From NCBI GenBank assembly GCA_031285115.1, contig JAITWU010000355.1:1-11714 (forward strand): a stretch of 11,714 bases of DNA, read 5' to 3'. Made by a program: the position numbers and the translations under genes. Shown here piece after piece: positions 1-9,680 of the stretch (the stretch's first letter is position 1; every line of letters begins with the position of its first letter). The notes under the pieces are model-generated. The model did not search any database. It was not told the DNA's origin and saw only the letters and a list, made by a program, of their open reading frames with translations. Source of the stretch: Azonexus sp. Lineage in GTDB: Bacteria > Pseudomonadota > Gammaproteobacteria > Burkholderiales > Rhodocyclaceae.

Positions 1-17
1 GCAAGGCGTAAACCCGT

Positions 18-23
18 TACAAT
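18..23 (+). promoter_or_regulatory. Possible -10 element of the rimP-nusA-infB operon promoter
   Basis: TACAAT matches the sigma-70 -10 consensus at five of six positions. The matching -35 would lie left of the window, so only half the promoter can be examined. A transcript from here would begin near position 30 and carry a leader of about 75 nt containing both hairpins described next. This is inference from a single hexamer. Confidence 0.3.
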
Positions 24-39
24 TCACAGGTTTGGTTCT

Positions 40-68
40 CCCGCTGTTGTTTGGCGGGCATCTTTTTT
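40..68 (+). terminator. Terminator-like hairpin 1 in the rimP leader
   Basis: CCCGC (40-44) pairs with GCGGG (54-58) across a 9-nt loop. Four bases later comes a run of six T (63-68). The stem is short and the T run is offset, so it is a weaker intrinsic terminator candidate than the one just downstream. It could end transcription from an upstream gene or act as a leader attenuator. Confidence 0.4.
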
Positions 69-74
69 CACGAG

Positions 75-96
75 ATGGGCGTTTCGCCCATTTTTT
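75..96 (+). terminator. Terminator/attenuator hairpin 2 directly before rimP
   Basis: ATGGGCG (75-81) pairs perfectly with CGCCCAT (85-91) around a TTT loop and runs straight into six T (91-96). This is a textbook intrinsic terminator, ending only 10 nt before the rimP ATG. It either terminates the preceding transcription unit or attenuates the operon from within its leader. The latter would fit an operon that encodes NusA, a protein acting on hairpin-dependent pausing and termination. Confidence 0.65.
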
Positions 97-106
97 ATTT
101 GTGGTC

Positions 107-562
107 ATGGATTTAAGCACGCTGATCGAGACGACCGTGAGCGGTCTGGGGTACGAGCTGGTGGACATCGAGATGTCGCCGCGCGGTCGCACCATTCGCG
201 TTTTCATCGACGCGCCCGGCAAGGAAAAGGGCGTCGATGTCGAGGATTGCGCCCAGGTTTCCAACCAGTTGTCGCGCCTCTTTACGGTCGAAAACATCGA
301 CTATGACCGGCTCGAAATCTCTTCGCCGGGACTCGATCGCGTGGTCAAAAAGGCCGAGGACTTCGAGCGTTTCGCTGGCTGTGACATCCAGATCAAGATC
401 CGCATTCCGCAGGAGGGACGCCGCAATTTTCAGGGCGAGCTGCTCGGCTGCAAGGATGGCAAGGTCGGTTTGCGAGTGGAGAAAAACGGCCTTGAAAAAG
501 AAGATGTGGAACTGGCGTTCAACAATATTGAGAAGGCGCGCCTGGTGCCGCGTTTCGACTAA
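107..562 (+). CDS. rimP: Ribosome maturation factor RimP
   Basis: RimP is a cytoplasmic factor that binds the 30S subunit and helps it mature, acting early around the central pseudoknot and uS12. The product is 151 aa, close to the usual 150 or so. The family hallmark SSPGLDR lies at residues 72-78, after an N-terminal alpha/beta domain; the C-terminal half (about 85-150) is the SH3-like barrel. The frame is open upstream to position 32, but the ATG at 107 gives the conserved N-terminus beginning MDLSTLIE, and the upstream stretch encodes only the terminator hairpin. A GTG at 101 in the same frame is a less likely start. The Shine-Dalgarno is weak (GTGG at 101-104). It is the first gene of the operon, with nusA 21 nt downstream, the classic rimP-nusA pairing. 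Confidence 0.95.
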   Translation: MDLSTLIETTVSGLGYELVDIEMSPRGRTIRVFIDAPGKEKGVDVEDCAQVSNQLSRLFTVENIDYDRLEISSPGLDRVVKKAEDFERFAGCDIQIKIRIPQEGRRNFQGELLGCKDGKVGLRVEKNGLEKEDVELAFNNIEKARLVPRFD

Positions 563-583
563 AGAATCAGGAGGTTGTAGCGT

Positions 584-2056
584 ATGAGCCGTGAAATTTT
601 GTTGCTGGTCGATGCGCTGGCCCGCGAGAAAAACGTCAGCCGCGAGATCGTTTTCGGCGCGCTGGAACTGGCGTTGGCCTCGGCGACCAAAAAGCGTATT
701 CACGACGAGGCCGATGTGCGCGTCGCCATCGACCGTGTGACCGGTCATTACGAGTCTTTCCGCCGCTGGCAGGTGGTGCCGGATCACGAGTACGTCAATG
801 AGTTTCTCGAAATCCCGCTCTCCGAGGCGACGCAGGATGACGCCGAGGTCGAGATTGGCGATTCGCTGGAAGAGCCGCTGGAGCCGATTGATTTTGGCCG
901 CATCGGGGCGCAGGCCGCCAAGCAGGTGATTTTGCAGAAAATCCGCGACGCCGAGCGCGAGCAGATTCTGACGGATTTTCTCGAACGCAAGGAGCATGTC
1001 GTTTCCGGCACCATCAAGCGCATGGAGCGCGGCAACGCCATTGTCGAGGCGGGCAAGATCGAGGCCGTGCTGCCGCGCGACCAGATGATCCCCAAGGAAA
1101 ACCTGCGCGTCGGCGACCGCATTCGCGCTTATTTGCTGCGCATCGACCGCAACGCCCGCGGCCCGCAGATCATTTTGTCGCGCACCGCGCCGGAATTCGT
1201 CATCAAGCTGTTCAAAATGGAAGTGCCGGAAATCGACGACGGCCTCATGGAACTCAAAGCCTGCGCCCGCGACCCTGGTCTGCGCGCCAAGATTGCCGTC
1301 AAATCGAACGATCCGCGTGTCGATCCGATTGGCACCTGCGTTGGTTTGCGCGGCTCAAGAGTCATGGCCGTGCGTAACGAAATCGGCGGCGAAAATATCG
1401 ACATCGTGCTGTGGTCGGCGGACCCGGCGCAGTTTGTGATTGGCGCATTGTCGCCCGCCGAGGTGTCGTCCATCGTCGTCGATGAGGACAAACATGCGAT
1501 GGATGTGGTGGTCGACGAGGACAATCTGGCGATTGCCATTGGCCGCAGCGGCCAGAATGTCCGTCTGGCTTCCGAACTGACCGGCTGGACCATCAATCTG
1601 ATGACCCAGGATGAATCGGCCAAACGCTCTGAAGCCGAGTACGCCGAAACCCGCGTCATCTTTATGGAAAAGCTCGACATCGACGAGGAACTCGCCGATT
1701 TGCTGATCGAAGAAGGTTTTTCGACGCTCGAAGAAGTCGCCTACGTGCCGCTTGCCGAAATGCTCGAAATCGAAGGGCTGGACGAGGATATTGTCAACGA
1801 ATTGCGTAATCGCGCCCGCAATGTGCTGTTGACCGAGGCGATTGCCACCGAGGAAAAACTGGAGAGCGTCGCCGAAGACCTCATCAGCCTCGACGGCATG
1901 ACCAAGGAGCTGGCCGCCAAATTGGCCGAACACGACATCAAGACCCGCGACGATCTCGCCGAACTGGCGGTGGATGAATTGACGGAAATGACCGGCATCG
2001 ACGAAGAGCGTGCCAAGGAACTGATTATCAAGGCGCGTGCTCACTGGTTCGAGTGA
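584..2056 (+). CDS. nusA: Transcription termination/antitermination factor NusA
   Basis: NusA binds RNA polymerase near the RNA exit channel, promotes hairpin pausing and intrinsic termination, and takes part in antitermination and transcription-translation coupling. The 490-aa product has the full proteobacterial layout: an N-terminal polymerase-binding domain (about 1-135), an S1 domain (about 137-200), KH1 with GLRGSR at 254-259, KH2 with GRSGQNVR at 320-327, and two acidic C-terminal repeats (about 365-415 and 433-490) of the kind that contact the alpha C-terminal domain or N protein in E. coli. A strong AGGAGG (569-574) sits 9 nt before the ATG and confirms the start. It lies between rimP and infB in the standard order. 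No truncation or missing domain is apparent. Confidence 0.98.
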   Translation: MSREILLLVDALAREKNVSREIVFGALELALASATKKRIHDEADVRVAIDRVTGHYESFRRWQVVPDHEYVNEFLEIPLSEATQDDAEVEIGDSLEEPLEPIDFGRIGAQAAKQVILQKIRDAEREQILTDFLERKEHVVSGTIKRMERGNAIVEAGKIEAVLPRDQMIPKENLRVGDRIRAYLLRIDRNARGPQIILSRTAPEFVIKLFKMEVPEIDDGLMELKACARDPGLRAKIAVKSNDPRVDPIGTCVGLRGSRVMAVRNEIGGENIDIVLWSADPAQFVIGALSPAEVSSIVVDEDKHAMDVVVDEDNLAIAIGRSGQNVRLASELTGWTINLMTQDESAKRSEAEYAETRVIFMEKLDIDEELADLLIEEGFSTLEEVAYVPLAEMLEIEGLDEDIVNELRNRARNVLLTEAIATEEKLESVAEDLISLDGMTKELAAKLAEHDIKTRDDLAELAVDELTEMTGIDEERAKELIIKARAHWFE

Positions 2057-2073
2057 GCGGGAGGTAGCAAAGT

Positions 2074-4844
<2,771 letters not shown>

Positions 4845-4845
<1 letters not shown>

Positions 4846-5216
4846 TGAAAAAAAAGTCATTCCAGCGTAGCGACCGGGTCGCGGAGCAGGTGCGCCGCGA
4901 CCTGGCCGAACTGATTCAGAGCGAACTCAAAGACCCGCGCGTCGGCATGGTCAGCCTGACGGCAGTTGAACTGACGCCCGACTACGCCCACGCCAAGGTG
5001 TATTTCGCCACCTTGAACGACGCGCATCTGGCCGAAGTCGAACAGGGCCTGAAACGCGCCGCCGGGTTCCTGCGCCGCGAACTCGGGCGGCGCATCCACA
5101 TCCACACGCTGCCCGAACTGCATTTCGTCCACGACGATTCAATCGAGCGCGGCGTCAGCCTCTCGGCCCTGATCGACGCCGCCAACGCCTTGAGCGACCA
5201 GACGCCAGCAGATTGA
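4845..5216 (+). CDS. rbfA: 30S ribosome-binding factor RbfA
   Basis: RbfA is a small KH-fold protein that binds the 30S subunit near the 16S 5' region, supports late processing and is important for growth in the cold. The product is 123 aa, within the family range (133 in E. coli). It shows the expected N-terminus ([16 protein letters not shown]), the conserved ELKDPRVG segment near residues 27-34, and the [11 protein letters not shown] motif near 93-103. The ATG shares its A with the last base of the infB stop (TAATG) and there is no well-spaced Shine-Dalgarno, so translation is probably coupled to infB. An in-frame extension upstream to 4755 lies wholly inside infB and is not needed. truB follows 10 nt after the stop. 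Confidence 0.96.
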
Positions 5217-5226
5217 GGGCGGATTG

Positions 5227-6126
5227 ATGGCAGTCAAACGAGCCTGGCAGCGGGTCGATGGCGTCCTCCTGCTCGACAAGCCGCTGGGCTTGACCTCCAA
5301 CGACGCCCTGCAAAAAGCCCGGCGTCTTTTTTCCGCCGCCAAAGGCGGCCACACCGGCACCCTCGACCCGGCGGCGAGCGGCCTTCTGCCGCTGTGCTTC
5401 GGCGAAGCGACCAAATTTTCCGCCGATCTGCTCGATGCCGACAAAACCTACGAAGCCGTCGTCCAGCTCGGCGTCACCACCGATTCCGGCGATGCCGAAG
5501 GGCAAGTCATCGCCACCGCCCCGGTCGTGGTCGATGAAGCCGCCATCCGCGCCGCGCTGCCGCAATTCACCGGCCCGATTGAACAAATCCCACCCATGCA
5601 CTCGGCCCTCAAACATCAGGGCAGGCCGCTTTATGAACTCGCCCGTCAGGGCATAACAATCGAACGGCAGGCGCGGGCGGTCACCATCCATGCGCTGGAA
5701 CTCCTCAATTTTTCCGGCGACTCCTTTGCGCTTCGCGTCCATTGCAGCAAAGGCACTTATATACGCACCCTCGCCGCCGACCTGGGCCAAGCCCTCGGCT
5801 GCGGCGCCCACCTCTCTGCATTGCGCCGTACAACCGTTGGCGATCTCAATCTAGTTCACGCCATCACGCTCGCCGAACTCGAAACCCTCGACGAAGCCAC
5901 CCGCTCAACCCGCCTTTTGCCCGTCGATGCCCTGCTGCAATCGCTGCCGCGCATAGACCTCGATTCGACGGCGGCAGAACGCTTCACCCACGGCAACCCG
6001 GTCGACCTGCCGCCCAATCTCGTCGGCAAAATCCGCGTTTATGCCGAAAACCATCTCCTCGGCACCGGCCAACCCGGCCCGGACAACAGACTGTGGCCGA
6101 AACGCCTCGTGCAATCAGCCGCATAG
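5227..6126 (+). CDS. truB: tRNA pseudouridine(55) synthase TruB
   Basis: TruB converts uridine 55 of the tRNA T-loop to pseudouridine and also acts as a tRNA-folding chaperone. The 299-aa product has the family's catalytic motif GHTGTLDP with the catalytic aspartate at residue 47 (Asp48 in E. coli). It also has the KTYEA segment, the [12 protein letters not shown] motif in the second half of the catalytic domain, and a C-terminal PUA-like domain over the last 60 or so residues. The start chosen is the ATG at 5227, with GAGGG (5215-5219) 7 nt upstream; a TTG one codon earlier is less likely. It follows rbfA with 10 nt between stop and start and closes the rimP-truB run. The rpsO promoter begins at its 3' end. 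Confidence 0.97.
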   Translation: MAVKRAWQRVDGVLLLDKPLGLTSNDALQKARRLFSAAKGGHTGTLDPAASGLLPLCFGEATKFSADLLDADKTYEAVVQLGVTTDSGDAEGQVIATAPVVVDEAAIRAALPQFTGPIEQIPPMHSALKHQGRPLYELARQGITIERQARAVTIHALELLNFSGDSFALRVHCSKGTYIRTLAADLGQALGCGAHLSALRRTTVGDLNLVHAITLAELETLDEATRSTRLLPVDALLQSLPRIDLDSTAAERFTHGNPVDLPPNLVGKIRVYAENHLLGTGQPGPDNRLWPKRLVQSAA

Positions 6127-6137
6127 ACGGGTATAAT
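6109..6137 (+). promoter_or_regulatory. rpsO promoter
   Basis: A perfect TATAAT at 6132-6137 lies just after the truB stop. The hexamer 17 nt upstream (GTGCAA, 6109-6114) matches the -35 consensus at only three positions, so the -10 carries most of the evidence. Transcription would begin near 6144 and give an rpsO leader of about 87 nt. Having its own promoter would let uS15 and PNPase be expressed apart from the upstream operon. Confidence 0.65.
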
Positions 6138-6144
6138 CCCGCGC

Positions 6145-6163
6145 TCTCCGTCGCCAACGGAGA
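6145..6163 (+). promoter_or_regulatory. Leader hairpin upstream of rpsO (possible S15 autoregulatory element)
   Basis: TCTCCGT (6145-6151) pairs perfectly with ACGGAGA (6157-6163) around a CGCCA loop, at the very 5' end of the predicted rpsO transcript. A GC-rich stretch follows (6175-6206) that could pair further before the Shine-Dalgarno. S15 is known to repress its own mRNA by binding leader structures in several bacteria. That this leader does so is inference from position and structure only. Confidence 0.45.
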
Positions 6164-6230
6164 AGTGTCTTTAACCGGCGCTGGCTCTATCAAACCGGGG
6201 CGGCGTCTTACCATGAAAGAGGGTTTTGAA

Positions 6231-6500
6231 ATGGCATTCACCACTGAAGCAAAAGCCGGCATCGTTGCCGAATATCAACGCGCCAAGGGCGATACCGGTT
6301 CGCCGGAAGTGCAGATTGCGCTCCTGACTGCTCGCATCAATGATCTGATGCCGCATTTCAAGGAGCACACCAAGGATCATCACTCCCGCCGTGGTCTGCT
6401 GCGTCTGGTTTCCCAGCGCCGCAAGCTGCTTGACTACCTCAAGGGCAAGAATATTGATTCTTATCGCACCTTGATTACCAAACTTGGCTTGCGCAAGTAA
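6231..6500 (+). CDS. rpsO: 30S ribosomal protein uS15
   Basis: uS15 is a primary 16S-binding protein that organises the central domain of the small subunit and takes part in a bridge to the 50S. The 89-aa product has the standard family length. It shows the conserved [14 protein letters not shown] (about 22-35), the [16 protein letters not shown] segment (about 42-57) and the LDYLKGKN segment near 67-74. AGAGGG (6218-6223) sits 7 nt before the ATG at 6231. A second in-frame ATG at 6213 would place the Shine-Dalgarno inside the coding region and is rejected. The gene has its own promoter and terminator and precedes pnp, the same rpsO-pnp pairing as in E. coli. Confidence 0.98.
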   Translation: MAFTTEAKAGIVAEYQRAKGDTGSPEVQIALLTARINDLMPHFKEHTKDHHSRRGLLRLVSQRRKLLDYLKGKNIDSYRTLITKLGLRK

Positions 6501-6521
6501 GCCAGGCGCATTGCCCGAAAG

Positions 6522-6552
6522 AGCGGCCCGGAAATTTCCAGGCCGCTTTTTT
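6522..6552 (+). terminator. rpsO intrinsic terminator
   Basis: AGCGGCC (6522-6528) pairs with GGCCGCT (6541-6547). The stem can extend inward through GGAA/TTCC after one mismatch, and it ends in six T (6547-6552). It lies 21 nt after the rpsO stop, so it would end or attenuate rpsO transcripts before pnp. In E. coli a comparable rpsO terminator is read through in part to give rpsO-pnp mRNA. Confidence 0.85.
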
Positions 6553-6557
6553 GTTTC

Positions 6558-6571
6558 TGCCGCCTGCGGCA
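6558..6571 (+). promoter_or_regulatory. Small hairpin in the rpsO-pnp intergenic region
   Basis: TGCCG pairs with CGGCA around a CCTG loop. It sits between the rpsO terminator and the pnp start on any read-through transcript. In E. coli the pnp leader is cut by RNase III and bound by PNPase for autoregulation, but this stem is much shorter. A regulatory role is speculative. Confidence 0.25.
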
Positions 6572-6573
6572 TG

Positions 6574-6601
6574 TTGTAACCCGTTGTTATTGTTGTTAAA
6601 T
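6574..6601 (+). promoter_or_regulatory. Weak candidate pnp promoter
   Basis: TTGTAA (6574-6579) and TTAAAT (6596-6601) each match the sigma-70 consensus at four of six positions, with a 16-nt spacer. The start would fall near 6608, leaving a leader of only about 16 nt that just includes the Shine-Dalgarno. The tract is AT-rich compared with its surroundings, which makes chance matches likelier. pnp may instead depend on read-through from rpsO. Confidence 0.22.
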
Positions 6602-6623
6602 GTGACGAGTGAGAAAGGGAATT

Positions 6624-8741
6624 ATGTTTAATGTCGTGAAAAAAACGTTCGCCTATGGCGATCATCAGGTGACGCTCGAAACCGGCGAAATTGCCCGTCA
6701 GGCGGGCGGCGCGGTGATGGTGTCGATGGAGGAGACGGTTGTTCTGGTCACCGTTGTCGGGGCCAAGAGCGCCAAGCCCGGTCAGGATTTCTTTCCGCTG
6801 ACCGTCGATTATCAGGAGAAAGTCTATGCCGCCGGGCGCATTCCCGGCGGCTTTTTCAAGCGCGAAGGCCGTCCGTCGGAGAAGGAAACGCTGACTTCCC
6901 GCCTGATCGACCGCCCTATCCGCCCGCTGTTCCCGGATGGTTTTTACAATGAGGTGCAAGTCGTCGCCACCGTGGTGTCGCTCAACCCGGAAATTGATTC
7001 CGACATTCCGGCGATGATCGGCGCCTCCGCCGCTTTGGCGATTTCCGGCATTCCGTTCGCCGGGCCGATTGGCGCGGCGCGCGTTGGCTACATCAACGGC
7101 CAGTACGTCCTCTGCCCGACCTTGAGCCAGTTGAAGGGCAGCCAGCTCGATCTGGTCGTCGCCGGGACGGAGGCCGCCGTGCTTATGGTCGAGTCGGAAG
7201 CCGGGGAGTTGCCGGAAGACGTCATGCTCGGCGCGGTGGTCTTTGGTCACACGGAAATGCAGAAGGCGATCAACGCCATCAATGAACTGGTCGAAGAAGC
7301 GGGCAAGCCGGAATGGGATTGGCAAGCTCCGGCCAAGGACGAGGCGCTGGTCGCCCGCCTGCGCGAAGTCTGCGGCAGCCGTCTGGAAGAGGCTTACAAC
7401 ATCACCGTCAAGCAAACGCGCAGCCAGGCCGTCAAGGCGATTCGCGCTGACGCGGCAGCCGCGCTGTGCACGGGCGAAGCGGGCGCGCCGGACGAAAATA
7501 CCGTCGGCAACCTGTTCTTTGAAATGGAAGCGGCGATTGTTCGTGGCCGCATCCTTTCCGGCCAGCCGCGCATTGATGGCCGCGATACGCGCACCGTGCG
7601 CCCGATCACCATGCGTTCCGGCGTTTTGCCGCGCACGCACGGCTCGGCGCTGTTTACCCGTGGCGAAACGCAGGCGCTGGCTGTCGCCACGCTCGGCACC
7701 AACCGCGATGAGCAGATCATCGACGCGCTGGCTGGCGAGTACCGCGACCGCTTCATGCTGCACTACAACATGCCGCCCTATGCGACCGGCGAATGTGGTC
7801 GCGTCGGCACGCCCAAGCGCCGCGAAATCGGCCACGGGCGTCTCGCCAAGCGGGCGCTGCTGGCGGTGTTGCCGAAGCCGGAGGATTTTTCCTACTCGAT
7901 GCGCGTGGTCTCTGAAATCACCGAATCGAACGGCTCCTCGTCGATGGCTTCTGTCTGCGGCGGCTGTCTCGCCCTGATGGATGCTGGCGTGCCGCTCAAG
8001 GCGCACGTCGCCGGTATTGCCATGGGTCTCATCAAGGACGGCAACCGTTTCGCCGTGCTGACTGACATCCTCGGCGACGAAGATCACCTCGGCGACATGG
8101 ATTTCAAGGTGGCGGGCACGACTGGCGGCATTACGGCCTTGCAGATGGACATCAAAATCCAGGGCATCACCAAAGAGATCATGCAGGTGGCGCTGGCGCA
8201 AGCTAAAGAAGCCCGGCTGCACATCCTCGGCCTGATGCAGGAAGCGGCGGCTGGCCCGCGTCAGGAAATGTCGGCCTACGCGCCGCGCCTCTACACCTTC
8301 AAGATCAATCCGGAAAAAATCCGCGACGTGATCGGCAAGGGCGGCGCGGTGATTCGCGCCCTGACCGAAGAAACCGGCACCACCATCGACATTCAGGACG
8401 ACGGCACGATCACCATCGCCGCCACCTCCGGCGAAGCCGCAGCGGCTGCCCGCGCGCGGATCGACGCGATTACGGCGGAAGTCGAAATCGGCAAGATCTA
8501 CGAAGGCACCGTGCTCAAGATCCTCGACTTCGGCGCCATCGTCTCGGTGCTGCCGGGCAAGGATGGCCTCCTGCACATTTCGCAGATTGCCAATGAGCGC
8601 GTCAACAAGGTCGAGGACTACGTCAAGGAAGGCCAGGTCGTGCGCGTCAAGGTGCTCGAAACCGATGACCGTGGCCGCGTCAAACTGTCGATGAAGGCCG
8701 TTACCGCCGAAGAAGGCGCGGCAGCCAAACCGGCGGAATAA
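6624..8741 (+). CDS. pnp: Polyribonucleotide nucleotidyltransferase (PNPase)
   Basis: PNPase degrades RNA 3' to 5' using phosphate and releases nucleoside diphosphates; it is a cytoplasmic trimer and often part of the RNA degradosome. The 705-aa product has two RNase PH domains (about 1-215 and 315-545) joined by a helical linker. The active-site motif contains Asp485 and Asp491 (Asp486 and Asp492 in E. coli). A KH domain follows with GKGG at 571-574, then an S1 domain from about 623 to 691. The ATG at 6624 gives the family N-terminus MFNVVKKTF, with AAGGGA (6615-6620) upstream; a GTG at 6609 in the same frame would include the Shine-Dalgarno and is rejected. It follows rpsO in the conserved order and converges on dksA. 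No missing residue or truncation is seen. Confidence 0.98.
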   Translation: MFNVVKKTFAYGDHQVTLETGEIARQAGGAVMVSMEETVVLVTVVGAKSAKPGQDFFPLTVDYQEKVYAAGRIPGGFFKREGRPSEKETLTSRLIDRPIRPLFPDGFYNEVQVVATVVSLNPEIDSDIPAMIGASAALAISGIPFAGPIGAARVGYINGQYVLCPTLSQLKGSQLDLVVAGTEAAVLMVESEAGELPEDVMLGAVVFGHTEMQKAINAINELVEEAGKPEWDWQAPAKDEALVARLREVCGSRLEEAYNITVKQTRSQAVKAIRADAAAALCTGEAGAPDENTVGNLFFEMEAAIVRGRILSGQPRIDGRDTRTVRPITMRSGVLPRTHGSALFTRGETQALAVATLGTNRDEQIIDALAGEYRDRFMLHYNMPPYATGECGRVGTPKRREIGHGRLAKRALLAVLPKPEDFSYSMRVVSEITESNGSSSMASVCGGCLALMDAGVPLKAHVAGIAMGLIKDGNRFAVLTDILGDEDHLGDMDFKVAGTTGGITALQMDIKIQGITKEIMQVALAQAKEARLHILGLMQEAAAGPRQEMSAYAPRLYTFKINPEKIRDVIGKGGAVIRALTEETGTTIDIQDDGTITIAATSGEAAAAARARIDAITAEVEIGKIYEGTVLKILDFGAIVSVLPGKDGLLHISQIANERVNKVEDYVKEGQVVRVKVLETDDRGRVKLSMKAVTAEEGAAAKPAE

Positions 8742-8763
8742 ACACCGGCATCCTCCGGAAAGC

Positions 8764-8794
8764 ACAAAGGGCGCTGTCAGGCGCCCTTTGTTTT
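8764..8794 (+). terminator. Terminator between convergent pnp and dksA
   Basis: ACAAAGGGCGC (8764-8774) pairs perfectly with GCGCCCTTTGT (8781-8791) around TGTCAG, followed by TTTT. The 11-bp stem is the strongest in the window. It lies 22 nt after the pnp stop and 36 nt beyond the dksA stop on the other strand. The T run favours the pnp direction; on the minus strand the stem is followed by a mixed tract, so it would be a weaker terminator for dksA. Confidence 0.88.
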
Positions 8795-8829
8795 GGTCGT
8801 CGGCAACGTGACCGTCGCCTTGATCGCGC

Positions 8830-9255
8830 TTACTTCGCCATCTGCTTTTCTTTGAGTTCGTCAAGCGTCTTGCAGTCGATGCACAGCGTTGCCGTGGGCC
8901 GTGCTTCAAGGCGCTTGATGCCAATCTCGACGCCGCACTTGGAGCAAAAACCGTAGTCGCCGCTGTCGATGCTGGCCAGCGTTTCATCAATTTTCTTGAT
9001 CAGCTTGCGTTCCCGGTCGCGGTTGCGCAATTCGATGGCGATGTCCGTTTCCTGGCTGGCGCGGTCATTGGGGTCGGCAAACACCGTGGCTTCGTCCTGC
9101 ATGGTGTGCACCGTGCGGTCGATATCCTCGCTCAACTCCTTCTTGAGGGCTTCGAGAATTTTGCGGAAATGCGCAAGCTGCTTCGCATTCATGTATTCCT
9201 CGCCCGCCTTGGGTTTATACGGAACGAAATTTTTGTGGAGCAATTCTTCAGCCAT
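8830..9255 (-). CDS. dksA: RNA polymerase-binding transcription factor DksA
   Basis: DksA inserts a coiled coil into the secondary channel of RNA polymerase and, with ppGpp, represses rRNA and tRNA promoters and activates amino-acid biosynthesis promoters. The 141-aa product has the coiled coil at about 25-100 with the tip DPNDRA, so Asp61, Asp64 and Ala66 match the key tip residues of E. coli (Asp71, Asp74, Ala76). A C-terminal zinc finger has four cysteines at 104, 107, 125 and 128, so this is the zinc-binding form. The ATG is preceded by AGGA, closely spaced. It is the only minus-strand gene here, convergent with pnp and divergent from the tRNA genes. The long N-terminus resembles the gammaproteobacterial/Rhodocyclales form rather than a short DksA-like paralogue. 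Confidence 0.97.
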   Translation of the reverse strand: MAEELLHKNFVPYKPKAGEEYMNAKQLAHFRKILEALKKELSEDIDRTVHTMQDEATVFADPNDRASQETDIAIELRNRDRERKLIKKIDETLASIDSGDYGFCSKCGVEIGIKRLEARPTATLCIDCKTLDELKEKQMAK

Positions 9256-9286
9256 TTTCCTGGAGCATCCGGTGACGAAAAACCCG

Positions 9287-9317
9287 ATTAAATATCAGAA
9301 AGGGAGCGACGAGGCAA
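9287..9317 (-). promoter_or_regulatory. Candidate dksA promoter
   Basis: Read on the minus strand, TTGCCT (9317-9312) and TTTAAT (9292-9287) match the -35 at four and the -10 at five of six positions. The 19-nt spacer is longer than ideal. Transcription would begin near 9280, giving a leader of about 25 nt before the dksA ATG. No operator-like repeat is seen. Confidence 0.33.
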
Positions 9318-9371
9318 GGGAAGTTTGTTTTTTTGCCATTGGCGCTTGATCTGGCGCGGCTTTTCGCCAAG

Positions 9372-9380
9372 TGCTAGAAT
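9372..9380 (+). promoter_or_regulatory. tRNA-Pro/tRNA-Arg promoter, extended -10 with GC-rich discriminator
   Basis: TGCTAGAAT is an extended -10 (TGn plus TAGAAT, five of six), with no good -35 at the usual distance. It is followed by GCGCCCTCTC, a GC-rich discriminator typical of stable-RNA promoters repressed by ppGpp and DksA. Transcription would begin near 9387, just before tRNA-Pro at 9395. Stringent control is inferred from the discriminator. Confidence 0.55.
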
Positions 9381-9394
9381 GCGCCCTCTCGTGT

Positions 9395-9471
9395 CGGGGC
9401 GTAGCGCAGTCTGGTAGCGCATCTGCTTTGGGAGCAGAGGGTCGTGAGTTCGAATCCCACCGCCCCGACCA
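9395..9471 (+). tRNA. tRNA-Pro (anticodon TGG)
   Basis: A complete 77-nt cloverleaf. The acceptor stem CGGGGCG pairs with CGCCCCG (9461-9467), followed by discriminator A and an encoded CCA (9469-9471). The anticodon stem TCTGC/GCAGA (9422-9426, 9434-9438) encloses the loop TTTGGGA with anticodon TGG at 9429-9431, reading CCN proline codons. The T-loop TTCGAAT is standard. The encoded CCA shows that this genome normally encodes tRNA 3' ends, which matters for the next gene. Confidence 0.97.
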
Positions 9472-9495
9472 TTCATTCTTCAGCCACAACCTCAC

Positions 9496-9569
9496 GCGCC
9501 CGTAGCTCAACTGGATAGAGCAGCTGCCTTCTAAGCAGCAGGTCGGGGGTTCGAGTCCCTCCGGGCGCG
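9496..9569 (+). tRNA. tRNA-Arg (anticodon TCT), 3' CCA not encoded
   Basis: The acceptor stem GCGCCCG (9496-9502) pairs with CGGGCGC (9562-9568), with discriminator G at 9569. The D-stem is GCTC/GAGC. The anticodon stem GCTGC/GCAGC encloses CTTCTAA with anticodon TCT at 9530-9532, reading AGA/AGG. The T-stem pairs GGGGG with CCCTC through one G-T pair. The cloverleaf is intact, but the next bases are CTT rather than CCA, unlike tRNA-Pro 24 nt upstream. It should still work if CCA is added by the nucleotidyltransferase. The lost CCA marks the likely integration junction of the element to the right. No terminator follows it. Confidence 0.95.
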
Positions 9570-9590
9570 CTTATAAATCAATGACTTACG
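9562..9590 (+). other. Putative attachment-site junction (attL side)
   Basis: The 3' acceptor strand of tRNA-Arg with its discriminator, then C and an abrupt change to an AT-rich sequence (TTATAAATCAATGACTTACG). The crossover should lie within the tRNA 3' half, with the matching copy at the far end of the element next to the original CCA. The core length cannot be set without the other junction. Confidence 0.5.
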
Positions 9591-9596
9591 TTTATA

Positions 9597-9653
9597 TTGT
9601 GACCCTGAATAGTCGCAAATTGACCCCGTTAAGTCACAATTTTAGTCACAACC
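9597..9653 (+). repeat. Cluster of AGTC(A/G)CAA repeats beside the tRNA-Arg junction
   Basis: Three direct copies: AGTCGCAA (9611-9618), AGTCACAA (9632-9639) and AGTCACAA (9644-9651). An inverted core copy, TTGTGAC, lies at 9597-9603. Two TTGACCC/TGTGACCC-like boxes (9599-9605, 9620-9626) are interleaved. Short repeated boxes close to an integration junction are what arm-type integrase or excisionase sites look like. They could instead be the end of an unrelated transposable element. Confidence 0.55.
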
Positions 9654-9680
9654 TCAGGCGCTGAAAACATCGCTACGGCC

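Noticed and set aside
32..106. N-terminal extension of rimP by 25 codons
   Set aside because: The extension is encoded by the two hairpins and T runs, and it is not part of the conserved RimP N-terminus that begins at 107.
5742..6230. Upstream extension of the rpsO frame into truB
   Set aside because: It overlaps truB out of frame and crosses the rpsO promoter. S15 at the ATG at 6231 has its exact family length and a well-placed Shine-Dalgarno.
6171..8990. A 939-codon open frame on the minus strand across rpsO, pnp and part of dksA
   Set aside because: It is antisense to three clearly conserved genes and starts inside dksA. Such long shadows arise from codon bias in GC-rich coding DNA, and the translation is Arg/His/Gly-rich with no recognisable domain.
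9288..9510. Minus-strand open frames of 62 and 71 codons opposite tRNA-Pro
   Set aside because: The GGIRTHDPLLPKQMRYQTALRP-like peptide is the familiar spurious translation of the reverse strand of a tRNA-Pro gene, not a protein.
9597..9653. End of an IS21- or IS66-like insertion sequence suggested by the TTGACCC-type boxes
   Set aside because: No transposase, no terminal TG...CA pair and no target duplication are visible, so I left the cluster as an unassigned repeat. A search against insertion-sequence ends would settle it.
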